In this document: positions 8,997-18,432 of the stretch, in pieces
Layout of the letters: the number at the start of each line of letters is the position of its first letter
How positions within the stretch are numbered: position 1 is the first letter of the stretch
NCBI GenBank assembly: GCA_013002865.1
Contig: JABDLU010000008.1
Location: 1 to 40,278, forward strand
Length of the DNA stretch: 40,278 nt
Direction of reading: 5' to 3'
Source: Acidimicrobiia bacterium
Lineage (GTDB): Bacteria > Actinomycetota > Acidimicrobiia > Spongiisociales > SHLN01
Position numbers and translations under genes: made by a program
The notes under the pieces: generated by a model
What the model was told of the DNA's origin: nothing
Seen by the model: the letters and a program-made list of their open reading frames with translations, nothing else
Database searches by the model: none

Positions 8997-9728
8997 TCAG
9001 CTGGCCAGCCATCCGCCATCGACCGGGACGAATGCGCCTGTCATGTAGCTCGAATCGTCCGAAGTGAGAAACGCCGCTACCCGTGCGATTTCGGCCGGTT
9101 CAGCAGGGCGTCGGAGTGGTATGTGCGCCATGAACTCGGCGGACCGTTCCGGATCGGCGAGGCTGCCGGCGCTCATCGGGGTGTCGGTCACGCCCGGCCC
9201 GATGACGTTGACGCGAATGCCCAGCGGCGCCAGATCGAGGGCCAGCGACTTGCCGAGCATCAGCACGCCCCCTTTCGAAGCGCAGTATGCGGACGCCGAC
9301 GGCAGGGCCACGTGTGAGTTGAGCGACCCGATCAGCACGATCGCTCCGCCGTGTCCTGCCGCCCGCATGTTTCGGGCGGCTGCCTGTGCGGTCAAAAAGC
9401 TGCCGGTGAGGTTGACATCGACCACCTGTCGGAACGCATCTACCTCGACGTCGAGCGCATGGCCGCCGATTTCTATCCCTGCACATGTGACGATGTTGTT
9501 GATCGAACCAAACCGCTCGGCGGTCGCCGACACGGCCCGCTCGACCTCAGCCTGGTCGGTGACATCTGCCGCCAGCGCGATGCTGCCGTCGAGAGCGGCG
9601 GCGGTCCGTTCGGCGCTTTCCCCATCGAGGTCGACGCACGCCACGGCGTCGCCGCGAGCAGCGAGAACGGCGCATGTCGCGGCTCCGATTCCGGACCCTG
9701 CGCCGGTTACAAGGGTGACGTTCCCCAT
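8997..9728 (-). CDS. SDR family oxidoreductase
   Basis: MGNVTLVTGAGSGIGAATCAVLAARGD; SASAYCASKGGVLML (YxxxK); FLTSDDSSYMTGAFVPVDGGW. Confidence 0.94.
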   Translation of the reverse strand: MGNVTLVTGAGSGIGAATCAVLAARGDAVACVDLDGESAERTAAALDGSIALAADVTDQAEVERAVSATAERFGSINNIVTCAGIEIGGHALDVEVDAFRQVVDVNLTGSFLTAQAAARNMRAAGHGGAIVLIGSLNSHVALPSASAYCASKGGVLMLGKSLALDLAPLGIRVNVIGPGVTDTPMSAGSLADPERSAEFMAHIPLRRPAEPAEIARVAAFLTSDDSSYMTGAFVPVDGGWLAS

Positions 9729-9898
9729 GGTGCTCCTCGTCGACGGTGGCGCCCATCCTACGGTCGGGGCGCTTCCGCAGTCCCCCACGGGGGTCGTCGG
9801 GTTGCGGGTCGGGGACGGCATCTCGCACGATTACGATGCGACGAATCTCAGTTCGGCGAGGGCACCGGATCCCACCGTCGCAACAAAGGAGCCATGAC

Positions 9899-10960
9899 GT
9901 GGAAGCTCCCCAGGCCTATGACTATTCGCAGCGGCCCGCCCGTCTGCCCGATCCCGTCGACGACGCCAACCGCGACCTCGACATCCCGTTGGAGACGCGG
10001 GTCGAGATGTACGAGATGCAACTGCTCCTCCGCCAGTTCGAGAAGCGCGCTTACGACCTGTTCATGCAGAACCTGGTTAAGGGAACGAGCCACCTTTCGT
10101 TGGGAATGGAGGCGATCGCGACGGGCTTCGGCGCAGCGCTCCGGCCCGACGACTACACGTTTGCGACCTATCGCGGCCATGCCCACACACTTGCCCGGGG
10201 AGCGCCGCCGGGTCCGGTGATGGCTGAGCTGCTCGGAAGGGAAAACGGCATCCTCCAGGGCAAGGGCGGGTCGATGCACCTGACGTCGGTCGAGCACGGC
10301 ATGATGGGCAGTTACGCCATCATCGGTGCTCATTTGTGTATTGCCAACGGGGCTGCCTGGAGTGCCCAGATGCGAGGCACGGATCAGGTCGCCGTGTCGT
10401 TCTTCGGCGACGGGACCACCAACATCGGTGCCTTCCACGAGGCCCTCAACTTCGCCGTCGTGTGGAACCTGCCGGTGGTGTTCGTATGCGAGAACAACCT
10501 GTACATGGAATACACCCCGATCGATGTCGTATCGGCGGTTCCCAACCCGGCCGCCGACCGCGGTCCCGCCTACGGGCTCGAGGGGATTGTGATCGACGGG
10601 AACGATCCCGACGCGGTCTTCACGGCGGCACGGGCCGCCATCGAACGCGCCCGCCGCGGTGGCGGGCCGTCCCTGATCGAGGCCGTGACCTACCGCCACG
10701 GCGGTCACAGCCGGGCCGACCCCGGCAAGTACCGGCCTGAGGCCGAAGTGGAGGCGTGGCTCGAGCGGGATCCCATCCCCATGTACCACCAACGGCTCCT
10801 GGGCCTGGGAGTTGGTGAGGGGGACCTCGCATCCATCCAACAGTCCGTGGCCGGGGAGGTCGAGGCGGCAACCGAGTTCGCCAAGAGCGGCGACTTTCCT
10901 GATGAGGCCTCGCTGTTGACAGACGTGTGGGCCGACGGGGGTTCCGCATGGCGGAACTGA
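9899..10960 (+). CDS. Thiamine-diphosphate-dependent dehydrogenase E1 component, alpha subunit
   Basis: GTG start at 9899 after AAAGGAG; YRGHAHTLARGAPP...GKGGSMHLTSVEHGMMGSYAIIGAHLCIANGAAWSAQMRG...FFGDGTTNIGAFHEALNFAVVWNLPVVFVCENN. Confidence 0.92.
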   Translation: MEAPQAYDYSQRPARLPDPVDDANRDLDIPLETRVEMYEMQLLLRQFEKRAYDLFMQNLVKGTSHLSLGMEAIATGFGAALRPDDYTFATYRGHAHTLARGAPPGPVMAELLGRENGILQGKGGSMHLTSVEHGMMGSYAIIGAHLCIANGAAWSAQMRGTDQVAVSFFGDGTTNIGAFHEALNFAVVWNLPVVFVCENNLYMEYTPIDVVSAVPNPAADRGPAYGLEGIVIDGNDPDAVFTAARAAIERARRGGGPSLIEAVTYRHGGHSRADPGKYRPEAEVEAWLERDPIPMYHQRLLGLGVGEGDLASIQQSVAGEVEAATEFAKSGDFPDEASLLTDVWADGGSAWRN

Positions 10961-11922
10961 CCTACCGGGAAGCCGTGGCGCGCGGGATCGCTCAGGAGAT
11001 GCGTCGCGACCCGAGGCTCGTGATGCTCGGAGAGGACGTTGCCGCAGCGGGCGGAGTCTTCAAGACGACGGTCGGATTGATCGACGAGTTCGGACCGGAC
11101 CGGGTTCGCGACACGCCGATATCCGAGCAGGCCATTCTCGGGGCAGCCATGGGAGCTGCGATGACCGGAATTCCCGTCATCGCCGAGATCATGTTCTCCG
11201 ATTTCCTGGCGGTGTGCTGGGACATCGTCGCAAACGAGATGGCGAAGAGCCGCTACATGACGGGGGGCCAGGTGAGCGTCCCGGTTGTGATCCGGACCGC
11301 CAACGGCGGGGGAGCCCGCTTTGGCGCCCAGCACAGCCAGAGCGTGGAGAACTGGTGCATGATGATTCCGGGCTTGAAAGTGGTTGCGCCGTCCACGCCT
11401 GCCGATGTGGTTGGCTTGATGGCGGCCTCGGTCAGGGACCCCGATCCGGTGGTCTTCTTCGAGCATAAATCCCTCCTCGGCACCAAAGCCGATGTGCCAG
11501 ACGAGGACGTCGTCGATCGCCTGGGTGAGGCCGTCGTACGACGGGAGGGGACCGACTGCACCATCGCCGCCCTGGCGCTGATGGTCCCACGAGCCCTCGA
11601 GGCTGCCGACCGTTTGGCTGAGGAGGGCATCTCCGCGGAAGTCATCGACGTACGGTCACTGGTGCCCCTCGACACCCGCACGCTGCTGGCCTCGGTTGAG
11701 AAGACCGGTCGGTTCATCACCGTAGAAGAGAATCCCCGACTGTGCGGCTGGGGGGCCGAATTGGCATCGATCGTGGCCGACGAGGCCTTCTGGAACCTCG
11801 ATGGGCCGGTGGTGCGGATCACGACTCCCCACATCCCGCTCCCCGCAGCCGAGTCGCTGGAAGACATGAGCATCCCGACGGTCGACAGAATCCATCAGAC
11901 GGTGCGGACCGCTCTCGCCTGA
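10948..11922 (+). CDS. Thiamine-diphosphate-dependent dehydrogenase E1 component, beta subunit
   Basis: MAELTYREAVARGIAQEMRRDPRLVMLGEDVAAAGGVFKTTVGL...; overlaps the alpha subunit by 13 nt. Confidence 0.93.
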   Translation: MAELTYREAVARGIAQEMRRDPRLVMLGEDVAAAGGVFKTTVGLIDEFGPDRVRDTPISEQAILGAAMGAAMTGIPVIAEIMFSDFLAVCWDIVANEMAKSRYMTGGQVSVPVVIRTANGGGARFGAQHSQSVENWCMMIPGLKVVAPSTPADVVGLMAASVRDPDPVVFFEHKSLLGTKADVPDEDVVDRLGEAVVRREGTDCTIAALALMVPRALEAADRLAEEGISAEVIDVRSLVPLDTRTLLASVEKTGRFITVEENPRLCGWGAELASIVADEAFWNLDGPVVRITTPHIPLPAAESLEDMSIPTVDRIHQTVRTALA

Positions 11923-12148
11923 AGAGCTCGCTCGCGGTGTCGACGTCGACACGCGGGATAAGCCACGCTGGTATCCGCTGCAATCCGGCTAGAGTGGGCG
12001 CACGCACGGTTATCGTGCTTCACCTCGCTGTGCTTCTGTCGTTCCGTCGGGTTGCTGCGAAGTTGTTCGGTTGTGGGGTCGTCTCGATCCCGGATCCGGG
12101 TGCTTGGTTGCTGGGTGTCATCGACGGTTCAGCTCAAAGGAGCACGCA

Positions 12149-12403
12149 ATGTCCACCAACATCTATGTAGGAAACCTCTCCTTCTCGACCAACACCGACG
12201 ACCTGGAGCGCCTCTTCGCCGAGCACGGCGAAGTCACCAAGGCCCAGGTGATCACCGACCGTGACACCGGCCGCTCGCGCGGTTTCGGTTTCGTTGAGAT
12301 GGCCTCGTCCGACGCCGCCCAGAAGGCGATCAGCTCGCTCAACGGCGCCGACGTCGAAGGACGCAGCCTCAAGGTCAACATCGCCCAGGAACGCTCCCGC
12401 TGA
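12149..12403 (+). CDS. RRM-domain RNA-binding protein
   Basis: MSTNIYVGNLSFSTNTDDLERLFAEHGEVTKAQVITDRDTGRSRGFGFVEM: RNP2 (IYVGNL) and RNP1 (RGFGFVEM) motifs; AAAGGAG RBS. Confidence 0.95.
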   Translation: MSTNIYVGNLSFSTNTDDLERLFAEHGEVTKAQVITDRDTGRSRGFGFVEMASSDAAQKAISSLNGADVEGRSLKVNIAQERSR

Positions 12404-12463
12404 TTCAGGTTGCAACTAGCCGGTTGCACACCTGCGGCAGTCTGACCTCGTCCGCTACCACCA

Positions 12464-12718
12464 GTGGGTAGGGGCGGGGGCGAAGCCGCCGCCAAGCGAG
12501 CCCGGGAGCGATCCCGGCTGGCAAAGCGGGCGGCCAAGGAAGCCAAGCGGGCCGAGCGAGCGGAGGACGACTCCGCTCTGTCGGCGGGCACGGAAGCCGA
12601 ATTGATGGCGGAGTTCGCAGAGCTCAGTGCCGGATACGAGGCCAAGCGGGTCAGCCACGACGTGTTTGTCTCCGAGAAGCTTCGAATCTTCGAAGAGCTC
12701 GGGATCGAAGCCGGCTAG
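12464..12718 (+). CDS. Small basic protein with SHOCT-like C-terminus (hypothetical)
   Basis: 84 aa, K/R/A-rich N-terminus, C-terminal LMAEFAELSAGYEAKRVSHDVFVSEKLRIFEELGIEAG; followed by a strong terminator. GTG start uncertain. Confidence 0.55.
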   Translation: MGRGGGEAAAKRARERSRLAKRAAKEAKRAERAEDDSALSAGTEAELMAEFAELSAGYEAKRVSHDVFVSEKLRIFEELGIEAG

Positions 12719-12734
12719 GAACAACCCAGAGACA

Positions 12735-12772
12735 CGAAAGCCGGCCCGGTATCACTACCGGGTCGGCTTTCG
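12735..12772 (+). terminator. Strong terminator-type hairpin
   Basis: CGAAAGCCGGCCCGGTA-TCAC-TACCGGGTCGGCTTTCG: 17-bp stem with one G.U pair and a 4-nt loop, 16 bp after the 12718 stop. Confidence 0.85.
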
Positions 12773-12811
12773 CTTTGTACGGTTGAACTCGTCTCTGCGT
12801 AGCGTTGCCTC

Positions 12812-13183
12812 ATGCCGATACGAATCTCCCGGGAACGGTTCGAGGAATTGGTGGCCGAGGCCCTCGACTCCATTCCCGACGAACTGGCCGAATACATGGA
12901 GAACGTCGCCGTCGTCGTGCAGGCCTGGCCGAATGCTCGCCAGCAGCGCACCCACCGCGGCATGCTCCTTGGCCTGTATGAGGGAGTCGATCTGACCCGC
13001 CGGGGCCCGCTGTCCTATCACGCGGTCATGCCCGACCGCATCACGATCTTCCAGGGCCCGCACTGCCGGATCACCAGTACCGAAGATGCGTTGCGGGACC
13101 GGATCGCCACGACCGTGATCCACGAAGTCGGGCACCATTTCGGTATTTCGGACGCCCGGCTTCAAGAGCTTGGCTGGTCCTAG
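12812..13183 (+). CDS. Metallopeptidase family protein (zincin-like)
   Basis: HEVGHHFG metal-binding motif; RGPLSYHAVMPDRITIFQGPHCRI; minimal zincin family layout. Confidence 0.9.
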   Translation: MPIRISRERFEELVAEALDSIPDELAEYMENVAVVVQAWPNARQQRTHRGMLLGLYEGVDLTRRGPLSYHAVMPDRITIFQGPHCRITSTEDALRDRIATTVIHEVGHHFGISDARLQELGWS

Positions 13184-13192
13184 AGCAGGAAC

Positions 13193-14611
13193 TCAGCGGG
13201 GTCGGATGAGGCCGGGGGTGTCGAGGATGAGCTGGAGGCCGGCGGAGACACCGGAGGCCGACATCCCGGTGCTTCCCGGGGTGGAGGCGTTCCAGCGGGG
13301 ATCGAAGCCGTACACGAAGTTGCCCATCACCCCGAGGTTCTTCATGGCAACGACGTCGTCGCGCACCTGTTCGGGGGAGATGGGGTTGTTGCCGTTGCAG
13401 GCCCAGGTGATGCCCTCGTAGCGCATCTCGCCGTTGCCCCAGATCGGCGCCCCGGTGGCGGCCAGCTCCTGCATCCAGTTCGACGCGGTGTTGGCGTCCG
13501 CACAATGCCCGGTCTGGGGAGCGTGGGCGTCCAGCCAGGGGGCTCCGACGTAGTTGAGGTGCTGGCCGGGGGCGGTGTGAAACAGGATCTGCGGTCCGCT
13601 GAACCCATTGGCGGCCTGGGCGTCCTTGATGCCGCGCACCACCTCCGCCCAGATGGCGCCGTGTTCGCCGCCGCAGCAGTCATCGGTGGTGTCGCCCCCC
13701 ATCACCCAGGCGTCGATGGCGCTCCGGCCCGAGAAGTCGGGGCGGGTCCAGCGGCTGGCGATGGTGTTGCCGTATTGATAGGCGTTGCCGGCGTTGAGCT
13801 TGCCCGACTCCACCGAAAACTGATTGGGTCCGTCCCAGGCGACCACGATGCCCACCTTGAGGCCCCGGGCGGCCGCTTTGCCGATGAGCCGTTCGACATC
13901 GTTCAGGTAGTCGGTGTTGGGATTGGAGAAGTTCCCGAACGTGTGACCGAACCCGTTTCCGGTGTTGATGTCCTGATTGATGTTGACCACCGAGAACCAG
14001 AAGCCGGTCAGATTCTGGCCGCCGGTCCCGCTGGCATTGGCGAGGCGGTCGACATATTCCTGCATGGCGCCGTCGTTGGCCTTGGCGGCGATTTGCCAGG
14101 CGGTGTCCCACAGCCGCAGCGTGCCTCCGGTCTGGGGTGGCGGGGGCGGGGGTGGCGCCGTTGTGGTCGTGGTCGGAGGAGGCGGCGGGGGAGCGGTCGC
14201 CGGCGGGCTGGTCGTGGTCGTCGGCGCGTTGGTGGTCGGCGGGGTCGGAGGGGAGGTCGTCGTTGTAGCCGCGCCCGGTGTTGGGGCGGTCGTGCTGGTG
14301 CTCGTCGTGGTCGCCGGCGAGTCGTCGTCGGTGTCGGTCTCGCCGTCCGGCGCCTCGTCGGTTGTGGTCAGGGGATCACCGGCGGGTCCGGGTGCCAGCG
14401 AGTTGAGAAGGTCGAGCTCCGTGGATGCTTCGGGGAGATCCGGCAGAGCGGCTTCCGGGGACGGCCGGGTGAGGGCCGGTGGCGTCGTCTCCGACCGCAG
14501 CAGCACGCCGCCGGTCTGCTCGGGTGGCCCGCTCGTGAAGTACGCGCTGCCAGCGCCCAGCAGCAGGAGCGGAAGGACGAAGGCGGGAACGAGCCAGAGG
14601 GCGCGGCGCAT
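13193..14611 (-). CDS. Secreted/anchored protein with Pro/Thr-rich linker and DUF4038/GH140-like TIM-barrel domain (putative)
   Basis: N-terminal TM (LVPAFVLPLLLLGAGSAYF), long TTT/PPP linker, then LRLWDTAWQIAAKANDGAMQEYVDRL...NGEMRYEG...VRDDVVAMKNLGVMGNFVYGFDPRWN. Confidence 0.65.
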   Translation of the reverse strand: MRRALWLVPAFVLPLLLLGAGSAYFTSGPPEQTGGVLLRSETTPPALTRPSPEAALPDLPEASTELDLLNSLAPGPAGDPLTTTDEAPDGETDTDDDSPATTTSTSTTAPTPGAATTTTSPPTPPTTNAPTTTTSPPATAPPPPPPTTTTTAPPPPPPPQTGGTLRLWDTAWQIAAKANDGAMQEYVDRLANASGTGGQNLTGFWFSVVNINQDINTGNGFGHTFGNFSNPNTDYLNDVERLIGKAAARGLKVGIVVAWDGPNQFSVESGKLNAGNAYQYGNTIASRWTRPDFSGRSAIDAWVMGGDTTDDCCGGEHGAIWAEVVRGIKDAQAANGFSGPQILFHTAPGQHLNYVGAPWLDAHAPQTGHCADANTASNWMQELAATGAPIWGNGEMRYEGITWACNGNNPISPEQVRDDVVAMKNLGVMGNFVYGFDPRWNASTPGSTGMSASGVSAGLQLILDTPGLIRPR

Positions 14612-14809
14612 GTACGGCTGGCGCCCCTAGCGGCCGGCCGCGGCGGAGTCGGAGGACGCCTCGGTATGCATGGTCCTCTATGTCGGCAAGCTAGCCGCAG
14701 GACATGAGGGCTACCGGGCCGATTTCCCGTCGATCAGTGGTGGGGGCCTAGGAAACGACGCCGTTCTGCATGGCCCACAGGGCAGCGGCCGCCCGGCCAT
14801 ACTGGGGCC

Positions 14810-15394
14810 GTGGACGAACGCACCGCCTGGAACCGTCGCTACGCCGAAGGCGACTACGTGCCCCGCACCGCTCCCAGCCCCTTCCTGGAGGAGTGGCTCG
14901 ACCGGCTGCCCCGGGGTCGAGCCCTGGTCGTGGCGTGCGGGACCGGTCGCAATGCCATGCGCCTCGCTGAGGCCGGCTTCGAGGTGGACGCAGTCGACAT
15001 CTCGGAGGTGGCCATCGCCCGGGCCACGGAGGAGTCGGAGCGGCGCGGACTCGGCGTGCGCTGGCACGTCTCGTCGCTCGACGACTTCGAGATCCCGGCC
15101 GGTGCCTTCCGGCTCGTCACCAACATCCGCTATCGCAATCCCCACCTTTGGCCGCGCCTCGTCGATGGGCTGGCATCGGACGGATGGGCGCTGGTCGAAC
15201 ACCACCTCAAATCGACCGCCGACGTCGTCGGACCGAGTCAGCCGGAATTCCGCCTCGACCCCCAGGAGCTGCTCCGGGCCTTCGAGTCGTTGCGGATCGT
15301 CTACTACTCAGAGGTCCTCGAAGCAGGCGATGTAGACGTCGGCGATTACGCCCTTGCCCGCCTGGTGGCTTGCAAGGGCGACCCCGGCTTCTGA
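14810..15394 (+). CDS. Class I SAM-dependent methyltransferase
   Basis: WNRRYAEGDYVPRTAPSPFLEEWLDRLPRGRALVVACGTGRNAMRLAEAGFEVDAVDISEVAIARA; start codon GTG. Confidence 0.9.
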   Translation: MDERTAWNRRYAEGDYVPRTAPSPFLEEWLDRLPRGRALVVACGTGRNAMRLAEAGFEVDAVDISEVAIARATEESERRGLGVRWHVSSLDDFEIPAGAFRLVTNIRYRNPHLWPRLVDGLASDGWALVEHHLKSTADVVGPSQPEFRLDPQELLRAFESLRIVYYSEVLEAGDVDVGDYALARLVACKGDPGF

Positions 15395-15400
15395 GCCGGA

Positions 15401-15844
15401 TCAGTCCAGCGCCTTCTCCAGGTTGTCGAACTGCTGGTTCATCACGCCGACGGCCTGTTCTTGGAGCTGACTGGACATCTCGTCGGGCGCTACTTTCACC
15501 GTCGTGTGGTTGTGCTGGGTGACCCGGGTGCCGCCGTTGGGAAGCGGCTCGAATGTCATCTCCGACCGATAGCCCATCATGTCGTTGTCGACGCTCCACT
15601 CGATCCGGTTGGGTCGGTCGACCACGTCCAGCGTCACGTCCATCGGGAAATGGTCGCCCTCCCCGACGATCTGGTCCCAGCGGTAGACGGCCCCCGGAGC
15701 CGGGCCGTCTCCCGTGATCTGTTGGCAGCCGTCGACGGCCGGGCACCAGATCGGGTCGTTGAGCGGGTCGACGACGAAGTCGAACACGGTTGCAGGGTCG
15801 GCGCGATAGTCGCGTTCGCCCCGCATGTCGATAGTTGCAGCCAT
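15401..15844 (-). CDS. SRPBCC family (START-like) protein
   Basis: MAATIDMRGERDYRADPATVFDFVVDPLNDPIWCPAVDGCQQI...YRSEMTFEPLPNGGTRVTQ. Confidence 0.88.
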   Translation of the reverse strand: MAATIDMRGERDYRADPATVFDFVVDPLNDPIWCPAVDGCQQITGDGPAPGAVYRWDQIVGEGDHFPMDVTLDVVDRPNRIEWSVDNDMMGYRSEMTFEPLPNGGTRVTQHNHTTVKVAPDEMSSQLQEQAVGVMNQQFDNLEKALD

Positions 15845-15960
15845 GGAATCCCCCTTCCAGCTGCGGAAGCCCCCCGATCGGTGGGGCTACCCGGGAACAT
15901 ACCAAACTGATCCGACCGGAGGAGGGGCGGGGTCCGGCGCTAGCGCCCTTTGGCATACTG

Positions 15961-16851
15961 ATGCGAATGGAACCAGACATCAGGCGGACGCGGCGTTGGA
16001 GCTTCGTCGGCGTAGGCGCGTTCGGCATCATCGTGTCGCTGGCCGCCGATCACCTCGGCTTCGGGTATCCCGGCTTCGGCGTGATCCAGGTCTCGGGTCT
16101 GCTGGCGTCGGCGGCCCTGGTCGTTATTGGCCTCGCCGGACTCGACCCGGTCGATCCCCAGACTCCCGATGTGCCCCGGACGCCGGCCCGGTTCGATCCG
16201 CCGCTCCACCACGAGCTCACCGCCTGGGTGCGTCCCCTGATCCGGATACCACGCCGAATGGTTCTGCCCATCGCCATCGGCCTGGTGCTGGTCGTCGGTC
16301 TGGGGTTGCTCGGGCGAGTGACCCGTGGGGAGCCGGTCCCGATGCTCGACCTTGAGATCGAACGTGATCTCCTCCTGTCCGACCGGCTGGCATCAGTGGC
16401 TTCAGCTCTGTTGGGAGCAACCGATCGGAGAGACCCGACCCTCGCCACTTTCTGCCCGGACGGGTGCCGGTTCGATCCGGCGTCCCTCCGCCGGCACCTC
16501 CGGGTCGAGACCGACGGTGAGGCTGGTCGCATCACGGTGGCCGTCCGCGACGACGATCCCCGTGCTGCCGCGGCCGGCGCCACTGCCATGGTCGAGGCCT
16601 ACGTGCAGAACGTGGCAGCGGCTCCAAGGCGTCCGTACGGCGAGTCCGTGATTTGTCTGTTGTCCCTCAATGGGTCTTGTGAACCCGTGCAACAGCCGAT
16701 TGCCGTGGTGGACCGGACCGGAGCGGGCGTCCCGACGGAGACGACGAATCAACCGCAGCCACCCGATGTTGCCGCCTTCGTTCTGATCGCCGCAGTCGCC
16801 GTCGCTGGAACCAGGCGCCTCGTCCGCACCCCCGAGCCGGCCGGCCGGTAA
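15961..16851 (+). CDS. Membrane protein with Wzz/polysaccharide co-polymerase-like topology (hypothetical)
   Basis: N-terminal TMs, extracytoplasmic segment with DDDPRAAAAGATAMVEAYVQNVAA (Wzz-like), C-terminal TM PDVAAFVLIAAVAVAGTRRLV. Start uncertain (15961 or 15967). Confidence 0.6.
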   Translation: MRMEPDIRRTRRWSFVGVGAFGIIVSLAADHLGFGYPGFGVIQVSGLLASAALVVIGLAGLDPVDPQTPDVPRTPARFDPPLHHELTAWVRPLIRIPRRMVLPIAIGLVLVVGLGLLGRVTRGEPVPMLDLEIERDLLLSDRLASVASALLGATDRRDPTLATFCPDGCRFDPASLRRHLRVETDGEAGRITVAVRDDDPRAAAAGATAMVEAYVQNVAAAPRRPYGESVICLLSLNGSCEPVQQPIAVVDRTGAGVPTETTNQPQPPDVAAFVLIAAVAVAGTRRLVRTPEPAGR

Positions 16852-16944
16852 CGACCACACCCGCCTGCGAAAAAGACGGGTCGGACGTCGCGCCACCCGC
16901 GGCTCTGAGGTCGTCGCCGACGGGCCCCGTGTAGGTTCGCTGGC

Positions 16945-18432
16945 ATGGGCAATCGCGACGAAGGGGTGCTGGAGGCACCCGCCGAACAGTTCGATCCCGA
17001 GCGTGTTGCTGCCGCTCTGCGAATTGCCCAGTCCGTGCAGGCGGTCAACCACACCTTGGTGACGGTCATCGGAAACCTCGTGCCGGCAGTGGTCTTCGTA
17101 GTGCTCGATTGGGACGGTCTCGTCGCCAGCTACGCCCTGTACCCGCTGGCCGCAGTAGCGCTCGTGTCGCTGCTGGCCCTTCGCAGTTACTGGCGGCTCC
17201 GCAACCGGCCGCCGCCCGAGCGAGTGAGTCCCCGGCGCATCCGGGCCATCGAAGCCCAGTTCGCGATGAGCGGTGCGGCCTGGGGTTTGGCCACGTTCCT
17301 CGTGATGGGTCAGTACAGCCGATCAGACTCGCTGGTCGTGTTTATCGCCATGGGGACGTTCTCATATGCCACCGCTGGCACCTTTGGCACCGTGCCGCGG
17401 GGCACGGCCGTATTGAGCGTCCTCGTGTACCTCGGCATCTTCGGCGGAGTGCTGGTGAACGACGTTCTGTCGCCGGGGGTCTTGCTCCTGATCGGGATCG
17501 GCCAGGTTGCCGGGGTGGTGCTGACGATCCGGTGGAATTGGCTGACGGCGATCCGGTCTCTCCAGCTCCACTCGGTTGTCGAGACGCAACGGGAGACGCT
17601 TGCCGGTGTCGCCGAACAACTTGGCAAGTACATCTCGCCTCAGCTCTACGAGAGGATCTTCCGTGGCGAGCAGCGCGTGGAGATCCGTTCGACGCGCAAG
17701 AAGCTCACGGTCTTCTTTTCGGACGTGGTCAGTTTCACCGAAATCACCGATCAGCTCGAGTCCGAGGAGCTCACCGCCCTGTTGAACCATTATCTCGGCG
17801 AGATGTCGCTCATCGCCGAGCAGCATGGAGCGACGTTCGACAAATTCATCGGTGATGCCATCGTGCTCTACTTCGGCGATCCAGACACCCGCGGGGTCAC
17901 CGAGGACGCGGAGGCCTGTGTGCGCATGGCGATCGACATGCAGCGGAGGGTCCGCCAGCTCCAAGGCGAGTGGCGGGATCGAGGAGTGGAACGTCCGTTC
18001 GAAATCCGAATCGGTATCAACACCGGCTATTGCACGGTTGGCAACTTTGGGAGCCCGGAGCGGATGAACTACACGATCATCGGGAGCGAAGTGAATCTGG
18101 CGTCTCGGCTGGAATCGGCGGCCGACGTCGGCGGCATCCTGTTGTCACACGAGACGTACTCGCTGGTGAAGGACTGGGTAATGGCCGAGGAAGCCCAGGC
18201 CATTACCGTCAAAGGATTCGCCCGTCCGGTAACGACCTATCGGGTTCTCGGGATCTATGACGACCTGGAACGCCAGGGCCGTGTTATCCACCGCGCCCAT
18301 TCCGGGTTCTCGGTCACCGTGGACAAGGCCCGATTGAGCGAAGATGATCGGGCAGCTGCCATCCGATCGCTCGAGGAGGTGGTTGGCGAATTGTCTGAGC
18401 AGGACCCTGGCGCCGCGGGCTCGTCAGCCTGA
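16945..18432 (+). CDS. Membrane-anchored class III adenylate/guanylate cyclase
   Basis: Several N-terminal TMs then FFSDVVSFTEITDQLESEELTALLNHYLGEM...FDKFIGDAIVLYFG...IRIGINTGYCTVGNFGSPERMNYTIIGSEVNLASRLE. Confidence 0.94.
   Translation: MGNRDEGVLEAPAEQFDPERVAAALRIAQSVQAVNHTLVTVIGNLVPAVVFVVLDWDGLVASYALYPLAAVALVSLLALRSYWRLRNRPPPERVSPRRIRAIEAQFAMSGAAWGLATFLVMGQYSRSDSLVVFIAMGTFSYATAGTFGTVPRGTAVLSVLVYLGIFGGVLVNDVLSPGVLLLIGIGQVAGVVLTIRWNWLTAIRSLQLHSVVETQRETLAGVAEQLGKYISPQLYERIFRGEQRVEIRSTRKKLTVFFSDVVSFTEITDQLESEELTALLNHYLGEMSLIAEQHGATFDKFIGDAIVLYFGDPDTRGVTEDAEACVRMAIDMQRRVRQLQGEWRDRGVERPFEIRIGINTGYCTVGNFGSPERMNYTIIGSEVNLASRLESAADVGGILLSHETYSLVKDWVMAEEAQAITVKGFARPVTTYRVLGIYDDLERQGRVIHRAHSGFSVTVDKARLSEDDRAAAIRSLEEVVGELSEQDPGAAGSSA

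Noticed and set aside
9774-9798. Small C/G hairpin CCCCC-AC-GGGGG-type in the SDR/E1 intergenic region as a terminator
   Set aside because: Very short stem, no T-tract, lies in a divergent promoter region.
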